Shown piece after piece: positions 8,257 through 18,928 of a stretch of 64,000 bases of DNA (positions are counted from its first letter, which is position 1; each line of letters opens with the position of its first letter). The position numbers were made by a program, and so were the translations under genes. The notes under the pieces were generated by a model. The model was not told the origin of the DNA, searched no databases, and worked only from the letters and a program-made list of their open reading frames with translations. This DNA is from Xanthobacter autotrophicus Py2 (GTDB lineage Bacteria; Pseudomonadota; Alphaproteobacteria; Rhizobiales; Xanthobacteraceae): the NCBI GenBank assembly GCA_000017645.1, contig CP000781.1, positions 1,826,001 through 1,890,000 on the forward strand, read 5' to 3'.

Positions 8257-9483
8257 TCAGTTGGCGCCGACGCCGGTCTTCAGCTTGGCGACCGCGGCCG
8301 ACTCGGGGAACACGGTGACGAGGTTGCCGCCCTGCCACTGCATGAGGAACGGCTGGGCGCGGGTGTTCTGGCCCTGCTCGGAGAACTTGGCGCCCCAGCC
8401 GGTGGCGGTCTCGCCCACGGGGATGTCCACCTTCAGGACGGCGGCGCGCACCTTGTCGGCGTCGGTGCTCTTGGCGCTGGCGATGGCGTCGAAGAACACC
8501 TTGGCGCCCATGTAGTTGGCCAGCGAATGGCCGGAGCGCGGATCGATGCCGTACTTCGCCTTGTACTTGGTCACGAATTCCGCGAGGCCGGGGGTGGCCT
8601 TGGGGTTCGTGTTGAACTGGGTGAAGTCCACGTCGAGGGCGCCTTCCATGTTCTCCGCGCCCACCGCAGTCATGGTGTCACGGGTGGAATAGCCGCCGCC
8701 GGCGCCCATCACCGCCTTGGGCTTGTAGGCCTGGTCCTTCATTTGGCGGAAGAACAGCACGGTGTCGTTCTGGTAGGAGGTCTGCAGCACTACGTCCACG
8801 CCTGCGGACTTGAGGCGCAGGATGACCGGGGTGAGGTCGACGGACTTGGCCGAATAGGGCAGGACCTCGACCACGTTGAGGCCCTTCTCCTTGGCGCGGG
8901 TCTTCTGATAGCCGGAGACCGTCTGGCCGTAGAGGCTGTCCTCGTGGATGATGCCGACCTTGAGGTCAGCCGCCTTTACGCCGAGGGCCGGGGCCACCGC
9001 CTCGATCACCGAATCCACCATGCGGTTGGCGAAGTCACGGGCCGTGGCGTTGGTGCGGAACACGTATTTGAAGCCGCGCTCAGTGATGGGATCGGACACC
9101 GCGCCAAGCTCGAAATAGGGCACGCCGGCAAGCTCAGTCACCTGCGTCGCTGCCAGCGACAGGGACGAGGAGTAGGTGCCGAAGATGGCCGAGACCTTGT
9201 CCACCGAGGTCAGGCGCCGGGCCTCGCCAACGGCCTGGTTGGGATCGACCGCGTCGCCCTTGATGAACTCGATCTTCTTGCCGTCGATGCCGCCGGCCGC
9301 GTTGCGCTCCTCCACCGCCAGCTCGAAGCCGCGGAAGCTCTCGTCGCCCAGAAGGGCGAGGCCGCCGGAGAAGGGATAGAGGGCGCCGAACTTGACCGTG
9401 CCCTGGGCCGCCGCGGGTCCCGCGAAGGGGGAGGCGGCAACAAGCAGTGCGGCGGCCAACGCCGCCCGCGCGAAACTCTTCAT
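8257..9483 (-). CDS. LIV-type ABC transporter substrate-binding protein
   Basis: A 408-residue periplasmic binding protein. I place the start at the ATG at 9483, preceded by a GGGAGGAG ribosome site; the frame is open further upstream but without protein-like sequence. The first 25 residues (MKSFARAALAAALLVAASPF then AGPAAAQ) form a signal peptide cut after AQ. The mature part starts with TVKFGALYPFSGGLALLGDE, typical of the LivK/Leu-Ile-Val-binding fold, and contains the usual EVRNAAGG-like and PYFELGAVSD blocks. It delivers substrate to LivH/LivMG/LivF and is the first gene of the leftward operon. Ligand identity is not readable. Confidence 0.92.
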   Translation of the reverse strand: MKSFARAALAAALLVAASPFAGPAAAQGTVKFGALYPFSGGLALLGDESFRGFELAVEERNAAGGIDGKKIEFIKGDAVDPNQAVGEARRLTSVDKVSAIFGTYSSSLSLAATQVTELAGVPYFELGAVSDPITERGFKYVFRTNATARDFANRMVDSVIEAVAPALGVKAADLKVGIIHEDSLYGQTVSGYQKTRAKEKGLNVVEVLPYSAKSVDLTPVILRLKSAGVDVVLQTSYQNDTVLFFRQMKDQAYKPKAVMGAGGGYSTRDTMTAVGAENMEGALDVDFTQFNTNPKATPGLAEFVTKYKAKYGIDPRSGHSLANYMGAKVFFDAIASAKSTDADKVRAAVLKVDIPVGETATGWGAKFSEQGQNTRAQPFLMQWQGGNLVTVFPESAAVAKLKTGVGAN

Positions 9484-9599
9484 TGTCTCCTCCCTCGTCC
9501 GGCGCGTCTGCGGCCGGCCCCTGTAACCCGTTAATCGGGAACGATTTTTAAGCGCCTGATGGCGGACGGTCGGACATTGCCGCCCGTCGGACGCTGCGG

Positions 9600-9628
9600 A
9601 TAATGCAGATAACCAAGTTGCCTGACAA
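9600..9628 (-). promoter_or_regulatory. Candidate promoter of the leftward catabolic operon
   Basis: On the minus strand TTGTCA (9623-9628) is followed after exactly 17 bases by CATTAT (9600-9605). These match sigma-70 boxes at 5/6 and 4/6. Transcription would start near 9593 and give a leader of about 110 bases before the binding-protein ATG. The region is notably more AT-rich than its surroundings. Assignment is by eye. Confidence 0.45.
9618..9628. promoter_or_regulatory. Candidate operator, small palindrome over the -35 box
   Basis: TTGCCTGACAA is an imperfect palindrome with TTG/CAA ends, the general shape of FadR/VanR-subfamily GntR operators. It overlaps the -35 box of the leftward promoter. 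The GntR regulator at 12364 is the obvious candidate binder. This is inference from position and symmetry only. Confidence 0.25.
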
Positions 9629-9779
9629 GTAGGACTTATGTAGTTTTCCCGCACCAAGGCTCCCGCCGCGAACAGGTGTCGGCCAAGTGCCGCGCGGCAG
9701 GTTCTGAACGCCACAAAAGACAGCGCACCCCCCGGATCTGCCAGCGATGCAGGACGATGGGCGCGTGACCTAGGGAGGA

Positions 9780-10790
9780 ATGCCGGTGGTTGAAATTCCC
9801 AGTTCCATGCGCCAGGCGCGGTTCACCGGTGCCGGTGGACCGGAGGTCATTGCCATCGAGACCGCGCCGGTGCCGCGTCCCGGGCCGGGGCAAGTGCTGG
9901 TGGAGGTGGTGGCCGCGGGCGTCAATCGCCCCGACTGCCTCCAGCGCGCGGGCAATTATCCCCCGCCCCCCGGCGCCACGGAGATCCCGGGCCTCGAAAT
10001 CGCGGGCCGTGTCGTCGCGCTCGGCGAGGGCGTTGATTCCCTCAAGATCGGCGACGAAGTCTGCGCCCTGGTGATCTCGGGCGGCTACGCCGAGTATTGC
10101 GTGGCGGAAGCCCCGCTCTGCCTGCCCATTCCCAAGCCGCTTTCGCTGCTTGAAGCCGCCGGGCTGCCGGAGAACTATTACACCGTCTACGACAACGTCT
10201 TCACCCGTGGCCGCCTGAAGGCGGGCGAGACCATCCTCATCCATGGCGGGTCGAGCGGCATCGGCTCTACCGCCATCCAGCTGGCGCACCATGCCGGCGC
10301 GCGCGTCATCGCCACCGCCGGCTCGCCGGAGAAGTGCGACTTCTGCCTGAAGCTCGGCGCGGACGCCGCCATCGACTATCGCGCCAAGGACTTCGTCGCC
10401 GAGGTGAAGGCGCTGACCGACGGGCGCGGCGTGGACGAGATCCTGGACATGGTGGGCGGGCCCTACGTGGCGCGGAACCTCCAGGCGCTGGCCGTGGAAG
10501 GGCGGCTGGTACAGATCGCCTTCCTCCAGCCGAGCGAGGTCACCATCGACCTCATGCCGGTGATGCTGAAGCGCCTGACCTTTACCGGCTCGACCCTCCG
10601 CGCCCGCTCCGTGGCGCTGAAATCCGCCATCGCCGAAGCGCTGAAGCGGGACGTGTGGCCGCTGCTGGAGGCGGGTAAGATCAAGCCCTTCGTCCACGCC
10701 ACCTTCCCGCTGGAACAGGCGCGGGAGGCCCATGCGCTCATGGAATCGAGCGCCCACCTCGGCAAGATCATGCTGGAGACCGGACGGTGA
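9780..10790 (+). CDS. NAD(P)H quinone oxidoreductase-like zinc-free alcohol dehydrogenase family protein
   Basis: A 336-residue MDR-superfamily protein of the PIG3/quinone oxidoreductase type. It shows the GroES-like N-terminus (GVNRPDCLQRAGNYPPPPG near residue 55), a nucleotide site HGGSSGIGSTAIQLAHHAGA near 150 and ITFTGSTLRARS-like sequence (LTFTGSTLRARS) near 280, typical of PIG3 homologues. Zinc ligands of true alcohol dehydrogenases are absent. The ATG at 9780 sits only a base or two after the GGGAGGA motif, so a GTG at 9786 is equally possible. It starts the rightward arm, overlapping the next SDR by 4 bp. Confidence 0.88.
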   Translation: MPVVEIPSSMRQARFTGAGGPEVIAIETAPVPRPGPGQVLVEVVAAGVNRPDCLQRAGNYPPPPGATEIPGLEIAGRVVALGEGVDSLKIGDEVCALVISGGYAEYCVAEAPLCLPIPKPLSLLEAAGLPENYYTVYDNVFTRGRLKAGETILIHGGSSGIGSTAIQLAHHAGARVIATAGSPEKCDFCLKLGADAAIDYRAKDFVAEVKALTDGRGVDEILDMVGGPYVARNLQALAVEGRLVQIAFLQPSEVTIDLMPVMLKRLTFTGSTLRARSVALKSAIAEALKRDVWPLLEAGKIKPFVHATFPLEQAREAHALMESSAHLGKIMLETGR

Positions 10791-11557
10791 GCCTGTCGTC
10801 TTCCCCCGTCGTTTTCGTCACCGGAGCAGGGCGCGGCATCGGCCGCGCCATGGCGGATGCCCATGCGGATGCCGGGGCCGCCGTCGCCTATGTGGACTTT
10901 GATCCCGCCCTTGCCGAGGAGGCGGCCAACGCCGCAGCCCTGCGCGGGGTGAAGGCCGTTGGCCTTGCGGCGGACGTGGCGGACTATGCCGCCGTGGAAG
11001 CTGCCGCCAGCGCCGCTGTTGCGGCGCTGGGGCCGGTCACGGTGCTGGTCAACAATGCCGGCATCTCGCCCAAGGGAGGGGCCGACGGGCGCCGCGCCGA
11101 GGCGCCCGACATGGACCCGGCCGAATGGCGGCGGGTGATCGACGTGAACCTCACCGGCGCCTTCAATTGCGTGCGGGCGCTTTCGCCGGGCATGAAGGCA
11201 CTGGGGCAGGGTCGCATCATCAACATCTCTTCGGTGGCCGGGCGCACCTATTGCGACATCGTGGGGGTGCATTATGCCGCCTCCAAAGCCGCCCTCATCG
11301 GCTTCACCAAGCATCTGGCGGGGGAGCTGGGGCCTTATGGGATAACGGTGAACGCCATCGCCCCCGGCCGCATCGACACCCCCATGGTGCGGGGCACCGC
11401 CACCGCCGCCAACGAGGCGGTGCGGCTGGTGACACCCCTGCGCCGCCTCGGCCAGCCGGAGGAGGTGGCGGAGGTCTGCCGCTTCCTGTCCTCGGACGCC
11501 GCCGCCTTCGTCACCGGCCAGGTCATCGACGTGGCCGGCGGCTGGCTCATGACCTGA
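10787..11557 (+). CDS. SDR family oxidoreductase
   Basis: A 256-residue classical SDR: TGAGRGIG near residue 12, NNAGISPKGG near 90, the catalytic Ser-Tyr-Lys region ISSVAGRTY to YAASKAAL near 160, and a C-terminal VTGQVIDVAGGW. The acidic VDFD after beta-2 suggests NAD. Start overlaps the upstream stop (ATGA arrangement), so it is coupled to the quinone-oxidoreductase gene; an SDR follows 17 bp later. Role is probably oxidation or reduction of a hydroxyl/keto intermediate in the island's pathway. Confidence 0.9.
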   Translation: MSLSSSPVVFVTGAGRGIGRAMADAHADAGAAVAYVDFDPALAEEAANAAALRGVKAVGLAADVADYAAVEAAASAAVAALGPVTVLVNNAGISPKGGADGRRAEAPDMDPAEWRRVIDVNLTGAFNCVRALSPGMKALGQGRIINISSVAGRTYCDIVGVHYAASKAALIGFTKHLAGELGPYGITVNAIAPGRIDTPMVRGTATAANEAVRLVTPLRRLGQPEEVAEVCRFLSSDAAAFVTGQVIDVAGGWLMT

Positions 11558-11574
11558 AGTTCGGGAGGATCTCC

Positions 11575-12315
11575 ATGTTCGACTTCAGAAATCGCACCCT
11601 GCTGCTCACCGGCGCCAACGGCGGCATCTCCCGTGCCATCGCGCAGACCTTCTTCGCGCTCGGCGCCAATTGCGTGCTCACCGACCTGGACGAGGCCGGC
11701 ATCGCTGCCTTCGCCCTTGAGCTCGACCCCACAGGCGCCCGCGCCGTCGGCATCCGGCAGGATGCGGCCGACCCCGCCGACGCCGACCGCGCCCTCGCTC
11801 TGGTGAAGGAGCGCTTCGGCGCGCTCGACGTGCTGGTCACCTCCGCCGGCCTCTACCGCGACCGCAAGGTGGCGGAGATGACGGACGCGCACTGGCGCAC
11901 CGGCATCGCGGTCAATCTCGACGGGGTGTTCTACACCTGCCGCGCCGCCATCCCCCATTTCTCCGAGAGTGCCGCCATCGTGAACGTGGCCTCCATGGCG
12001 GGGCATCGCGGCAGCGTGGGGCATGCGGACTATGCGGCGGCCAAGGGGGCGGTGCTCAACTTCTCCCGCACGCTGGCCATGGAGCTGGCGCCCCGGGTGC
12101 GGGTGAATTCTGTCTCCCCCGGTCTCATCGACACGCCCATGGTGCGCGGCCTGATGGACGCCAACGGCGCGGCGCTGATTGCCGGCACGCCGGCGAAGCG
12201 GCTCGGCACGCCGCAGGAGGTCGCCCGCGTGGTGGCCTTCCTCGCCTCCGACTGGGCCAGCTTCGTCACCGGCGAGACGGTCCACGTGAACGGTGGTCTT
12301 TATATTGCCAGTTGA
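11575..12315 (+). CDS. SDR family oxidoreductase with modified glycine motif
   Basis: A 246-residue SDR beginning MFDFRNRTLLLTGANGG, with the start chosen at 11575 because GGGAGGA lies 7 bases upstream and the fold begins at once. The usual TGxxxGIG motif ends in Ser (GANGGIS), and NNAG is replaced by TSAG near residue 83. The catalytic YAAAKGAV near 152 and C-terminal FVTGETVHVNGG are intact, so it is probably active. Paralogous to the preceding SDR, with which it forms an operon ending in the GntR regulator. Confidence 0.88.
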   Translation: MFDFRNRTLLLTGANGGISRAIAQTFFALGANCVLTDLDEAGIAAFALELDPTGARAVGIRQDAADPADADRALALVKERFGALDVLVTSAGLYRDRKVAEMTDAHWRTGIAVNLDGVFYTCRAAIPHFSESAAIVNVASMAGHRGSVGHADYAAAKGAVLNFSRTLAMELAPRVRVNSVSPGLIDTPMVRGLMDANGAALIAGTPAKRLGTPQEVARVVAFLASDWASFVTGETVHVNGGLYIAS

Positions 12316-12363
12316 GTCGCGCCATCTTGTGTGTGGCGCAGCCGGCTGAGCTAGGAGCAACGG

Positions 12364-13080
12364 ATGGCCCAACCCCGCGACATCATCGGCCGGGCGCCCT
12401 CCCTCGCCGAGACGCTGGCGCACCGGCTCCGGGAGGAGATCGCTTCCGGCCGCCTCCAGCCGGGCGAGCGACTGCCCACCGAGCACCAGATGGCGGAGAC
12501 CTACGGCGTCAGCCGGCCCATCGTGCGCGAGGCGGTGGGGCGGCTGAAGCATGACGGCCTCGTCACCACGCGCCAGGGCGCGGGCGCATTCGTGGCCGAG
12601 CCGGGGGCAGCCTCCACCTTCCGGCTCGACATCGCCGATTTCAGCGACAAGGTGGAGATGCGCGCCATCGTGGAACTGCTGATGGCGGTGGAGGCCACCG
12701 CCACCGCCCATGCCGCCGTGCGCCGCTCGGAGGCGGATCTCGCCCGCATCGGGGAGCAGCTCGACGCCATGCAGGAGGCCGTCGACCGCGGCGAGCCGGG
12801 CGTGGACGAGGACATGGCCTTCCACCGCGCCATCGTGGAGGCGACGGGCAATCCCTATTTCCGCGACCTGTCCCAGTTTCTCGACCACCGGGTGCGCCAT
12901 TTCATCCGCACCGCGCGGGCGAACTCGGCGCGGCTCGGCGGCTTGCCCCAGGCGGTGCAGCGCGAGCATGAGGCCATCTTCGCCGCCATCGAGAAGAAGG
13001 ACCCTGTCGCCGCCCGCGCCGCTGCCGAGGAGCACCTGCGCAACGCCGCCGCCCGGCTCGCGGTTTATCTGGGGCCGTAG
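12364..13080 (+). CDS. GntR family transcriptional regulator, FadR/FCD type
   Basis: A 238-residue regulator. The winged-helix domain (residues 12-75) has GRLQPGERLPTEHQMAETYG and SRPIVREAVGRL, the GntR recognition helix. The all-alpha FCD ligand domain follows, with acidic/His residues likely to bind a metal (EDMAFHRAI near 140, REHEAIF near 200, EEHLRNA near 222). FCD regulators usually sense small carboxylic acids and repress a nearby catabolic operon. As last gene of the rightward arm it is the natural regulator of this island. Ligand unknown. Confidence 0.9.
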   Translation: MAQPRDIIGRAPSLAETLAHRLREEIASGRLQPGERLPTEHQMAETYGVSRPIVREAVGRLKHDGLVTTRQGAGAFVAEPGAASTFRLDIADFSDKVEMRAIVELLMAVEATATAHAAVRRSEADLARIGEQLDAMQEAVDRGEPGVDEDMAFHRAIVEATGNPYFRDLSQFLDHRVRHFIRTARANSARLGGLPQAVQREHEAIFAAIEKKDPVAARAAAEEHLRNAAARLAVYLGP

Positions 13081-13590
13081 CGGGCTGGAGCATTTGATCG
13101 GCGTGGCGTGCAGCGGAGCCTTGTTGCGCTGCCGATGAGCCCCTTCCCGCCGTACGGGGGAGGGCAGGGTGGGGGCTGGAGGTTTCCGCGATCGCGGCCC
13201 TGCGGGGCAGATGCGCGTTCCATTTCGGTACACCGCTTGCCCATGGCCGATACGCAGCCGGAACGCAGCGTGTCCGAATCGGCTCTTGCCGTCGTTTCCC
13301 GGTTCGTTCTTTCCGGGGGTTTTGGTTCAGCGCCGGAGGTTTCGCCCTCACCCCAGTCCTCCCTCGCAGGCGGGAAAGGGGGACACGCCGGCGCTTTCCG
13401 ACCCGTTTCTCACCATCGTCGCCCTCCGGCTTGACCGGAGGGCCCATCTCGCCGCTTTCCAAGTCTCGGCAGCATTCCAAGTCTCTGCCGCGTTGTCCCC
13501 GCAGCGTTGTGCCGGCCGGGCCATGGGCCGTCCGGTCACGCCGGACGGCGACGGTGGTCTATGTATGGCCTTATGGCGCCACCCCGGCCC
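13081..13590. other. Intergenic region with hairpin, no gene seen
   Basis: About 510 bp between two convergent genes. The short frames here have no protein-like features. An 8-bp stem CCGTCCGG/CCGGACGG (13528-13535 and 13541-13548, 5-base loop) lies 43 bp beyond the hydrolase stop and could help end transcripts. Stretches such as gaccggagggcccatctc look like fragments of common alphaproteobacterial intergenic repeats. Confidence 0.5.
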
Positions 13591-15192
13591 TCACCGCCGC
13601 TCGAAGGTGCCGAGGCCGTTGTCGTTGAAGAATTCCACCTTCATCCTCCGGTCCGAGAAGGTCACCTGCGACACCGATCCCACAGGCGCCGTCTCCTCGC
13701 CCTCGGGGCGGAAGATGAAGTCGTCCCCGCTCCAGTGGTCGAGGGTGAAGACGCGCGGCTTCGGCCCCACGGTAAGGATGAGGCGGCCCTTGTCCTCGCT
13801 CACCCGCGCCTCGCCGAAATAGGCATTGGCATAGGTGCCCACATAGGTGGCAAGCGGCTTGGCCGGCGTGGGCCTGGCGGGCGCGCTCTTGCCGGCGAGG
13901 GTGCCGAGCGGCGTGTAGAGCGGATCGATGAGCGGGCCGTAGGCCGTGAGCCAGTCCCGCGTCACCGTGCCGAACTGGGCAAGGTCCATGAAGCTCGCGG
14001 CCAACGCCTCAGGCACGCCGGTTGGCTGGGCATTGGTGAGCACCACGATGCCCAGCTTCTCGGACGGCAGGAGCACATAGGTTGTGCCGGCGCCGAGGAT
14101 GAAGGCGCCGGAATGGTCGATCATCACCCGGCCGGCGGGCGACACGTTCACCGCGAAGCCATAGCCGTAGAAGCCGGCGCGGGCATCGGCGGCATAGGCG
14201 GGCGAGGAGATCATCTCCGGCCGCATGGCGGGCAGCAGCGCCTTCTCGGGCACGATCTGCCGGCCCTCATAGGTGCCGCCGCCCAGCACGAAGCCGAGCC
14301 AGCGGGCCATGTCCCGCACCGACGAACTCACCCCGCCCGCCGGGGACTGGGCCTGCGGATCGCGCTGGAACTTGGCGGCGAAGGTCTTGCTCTCGCCGAT
14401 CTTGCCCACCCGCACATGGGGCACGGCGCGGTTGGAGCGGGCCATGTAGTCGGAAAAGCGCGAGGAGGTGGAGGCCATGCCGAGCGGCTTGTAGAGCACT
14501 TCCTCCGAGAGGGTCTCCCAGTCCTTGCCCGAAGCGGTGGCCACCGCCTCGGCGGCGGCGGTGACGCCGAAATTGGTATAGGCATAGGAGACGCGGAACG
14601 GGGCGAGGGGCAGCTTCTTCAGCCGCTCAAGCACCTGCCGGCGGTCGTAGCCGAGGTCTTCCAGTTCGTCGCCGGCATGGTCCGGCAGGCCCGAGCGATG
14701 GCTGTAGAGATCGGCGATGGTGACGTGCTCGGACACCCAGTCGTCGTTCAGGGCGAACCAGGGCAAAAGGTCCTCCACCGGGGTGTCCCACTTCACCGTG
14801 CCCTTGCCCACCTCGTGGGCTACCACGCTTGAGCCCACCGACTTCGACAGGGAGGCAAGCTGGAACACGGTGTCCGCGTCGATGGCCGCGCTCTCGCCGA
14901 CCTTGCGCACGCCATAGCCCTTGAGGAACACGGTCTTGCCCTCGTGCACCACGGCCACCGCGAGGCCGGGAATGCCGGAGCGCGTCATGAGGTCCCGCGC
15001 GAGGGCGTCGACCTTGCCCACCGCGGTCTCGATCTGCCCTTTGGGGATGGGCACGCCGGATGTCTGCGGCGGCGGCCGGGAGGCGTCGATCTGGGTCTGG
15101 GCGAGGGCGGGGGAGGCGAGGAGGAGGAGGGCGAGGGCGGTACAGGACAGGCCGGCGTGCCGGCCTGTTCGGGGAAAACGCCTGTGGGCCAT
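13591..15192 (-). CDS. Serine hydrolase of the beta-lactamase/PBP4* family, exported
   Basis: A 533-residue protein. I start at the ATG at 15192, which has GGAGG eight bases upstream and begins a signal peptide MAHRRFPRTGRHAG then SCTALALLLLASPALAQ. The class C beta-lactamase/D-peptidase fold shows the SxxK nucleophile motif in LASLSKSVG near residue 97, YTN in SYAYTNFG near 205 and an HSG in place of KTG near 370. A C-terminal beta-rich domain (DUF3471-like position) ends the protein. Members hydrolyse peptides, esters or act on cell wall; true beta-lactam resistance should not be assumed. Confidence 0.88.
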   Translation of the reverse strand: MAHRRFPRTGRHAGLSCTALALLLLASPALAQTQIDASRPPPQTSGVPIPKGQIETAVGKVDALARDLMTRSGIPGLAVAVVHEGKTVFLKGYGVRKVGESAAIDADTVFQLASLSKSVGSSVVAHEVGKGTVKWDTPVEDLLPWFALNDDWVSEHVTIADLYSHRSGLPDHAGDELEDLGYDRRQVLERLKKLPLAPFRVSYAYTNFGVTAAAEAVATASGKDWETLSEEVLYKPLGMASTSSRFSDYMARSNRAVPHVRVGKIGESKTFAAKFQRDPQAQSPAGGVSSSVRDMARWLGFVLGGGTYEGRQIVPEKALLPAMRPEMISSPAYAADARAGFYGYGFAVNVSPAGRVMIDHSGAFILGAGTTYVLLPSEKLGIVVLTNAQPTGVPEALAASFMDLAQFGTVTRDWLTAYGPLIDPLYTPLGTLAGKSAPARPTPAKPLATYVGTYANAYFGEARVSEDKGRLILTVGPKPRVFTLDHWSGDDFIFRPEGEETAPVGSVSQVTFSDRRMKVEFFNDNGLGTFERR

Positions 15193-15404
15193 GGGTGCTG
15201 CCTCCATCCGCCTGCGCTCACCGGCGCAGGCTGCTTGTGGCTCCAGGCTTAGCGGCAGGGGCGGGCGGCCCGCAAGGGGGCGGATGGACGGGGCGGGAAT
15301 GGGGCTCACGCGCCCGGCTCACCCTCGGGCCTCGCCCGCGCGTCCCGTCCGATTGCCGCGGTTGGGCCGCGCCTCTACGCTTCCGGTTCCTGCGGGAGGC
15401 GGCC

Positions 15405-16289
15405 ATGGCGGATGGTGTGGTGCCCATCTCTTTCACCTTCACCCCGGCCGCCCGGCGGCGGATCGGGGCGATGGTCGATGGCGTGCCGCCCTCCGCCCAT
15501 CCGGTGCTGGTCTCGGTCGGATTGACCATCTCGCCGCTCGACAGCGGGGAGGCGGTGGAGACCGTCCACGTCTTCATCGAGCCGACGTGGCAGGGCGCGC
15601 AGATGCGCCCCTCCGCCCAGGCGGTGGACGGCCTGCTCTTCCTCTATTGGCCCGGCCCGGACGAGGATGCGCGCCTCGCGGGACAGAGCATCGACCATGC
15701 GGCGGGGGACGGCTTTTTCCTGCGCGATCCGGTGAGCGGGCGCGACAACCGCTCAGGCTCCCTCGGTGGCTCGGACTGGCCGAGCTGGGCCGCGCGCGGG
15801 GCGCGGCTCGGTCCACTCGGCCCGCAGATCCGCTGGCCCGGCATGGCGCCCCTCGACGCGGTGCCCGACCGGGGTCACGCCGCCTTGCTTTTGCCGGATC
15901 ATCCCGCCCCCGACGGCACCCGTGCGCCGCACCTTGAGGTGTCGAATGAGGCGCGCGCGGCGCTCGTTGCCTGCGCCGCCGCATGTCGCGCGGGCGGGGG
16001 CGCCGACGATCTTACGGGTGTGGTGCGGCTCGATGCCGGCGCGCTGCTTTGGCTGGAGGGGGCGCTGTGCCGGGAGGTGGCGGTGGTGTTCCTGCGGCGG
16101 CAGGACGACGCGCCGAGCGGGATGTCTGGCCCAGCGGTGGAGGGGCTGTCCCTCGTGTTCTCGAACACGCCGCCGGGCCGGTGGGTCGACGGGACGCTGG
16201 ATTACGTGCCGCGCCTTGGCTTCCTGCTGCGGCCTCTGGCGGACGGGATCGGGCGGGGACAGGGCAACGACAACGGCGGCAACGGCTGA
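15405..16289 (+). CDS. Conserved-looking hypothetical protein
   Basis: A 294-residue protein I do not recognise. The start at 15405 follows GGGAGG by seven bases. There is no signal peptide or membrane segment. It is rich in Gly, Asp, Trp and Pro (for example GGSDWPSWAARG and GPQIRWPGMAPLDAV), suggesting a beta-rich soluble fold, and ends in a low-complexity GRGQGNDNGGNG tail. Codon use and GC at third positions are like the neighbours, so it looks like a real gene. It converges on the sensor kinase with 24 bp between stops. Confidence 0.7.
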   Translation: MADGVVPISFTFTPAARRRIGAMVDGVPPSAHPVLVSVGLTISPLDSGEAVETVHVFIEPTWQGAQMRPSAQAVDGLLFLYWPGPDEDARLAGQSIDHAAGDGFFLRDPVSGRDNRSGSLGGSDWPSWAARGARLGPLGPQIRWPGMAPLDAVPDRGHAALLLPDHPAPDGTRAPHLEVSNEARAALVACAAACRAGGGADDLTGVVRLDAGALLWLEGALCREVAVVFLRRQDDAPSGMSGPAVEGLSLVFSNTPPGRWVDGTLDYVPRLGFLLRPLADGIGRGQGNDNGGNG

Positions 16290-16313
16290 GGTGTTCAGGC
16301 CGGGCCGCCGCCC

Positions 16314-18626
<2,313 letters not shown>

Positions 18627-18928
18627 CGCCGGTCTCCTCCGGGTGTCCGGGGGCCGTTGAGCGGCCTACTGCTCTTGAGCCCCCACGTCCTAGATCTGGA
18701 GGGACGTGCCGCATCTCTCCGAATCGAGCCCATTGGAATCGAATCGGGAGGCTGTTGTCTAGAGTCCAGCCGAGTCAAGAGGCGAATAAATACGGCCACG
18801 CCTTGGTTTCCGCCGGTTTGCGGCACGGTGGACAACGCATCCGGGCACCCTCCGGCGCAGCGACGCTGGGTCGCCGTGGACGGGGCGGCAGCGGGGTGCT
18901 TCTGTGCCGTCCCAAACAGGAGGAAAAC
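18627..18928. other. Divergent intergenic region, no gene seen
   Basis: About 300 bp separating the leftward sensor kinase and the rightward Fae homologue, so both promoters should be here. The motif cgaatcg occurs twice near 18720 and 18740. An AT-richer patch (gaataaata, 18784-18792) is present, but I could not pair it with a convincing -35 box. Confidence 0.4.

Noticed and set aside
9484..9714. Upstream extension of the binding-protein frame
   Set aside because: The ATG at 9483 has a strong ribosome site and begins a typical signal peptide; the extension would destroy it.
13108..13822. Small plus-strand frames after the GntR gene
   Set aside because: Arg/Pro-rich with no ribosome site, partly opposite the hydrolase gene.
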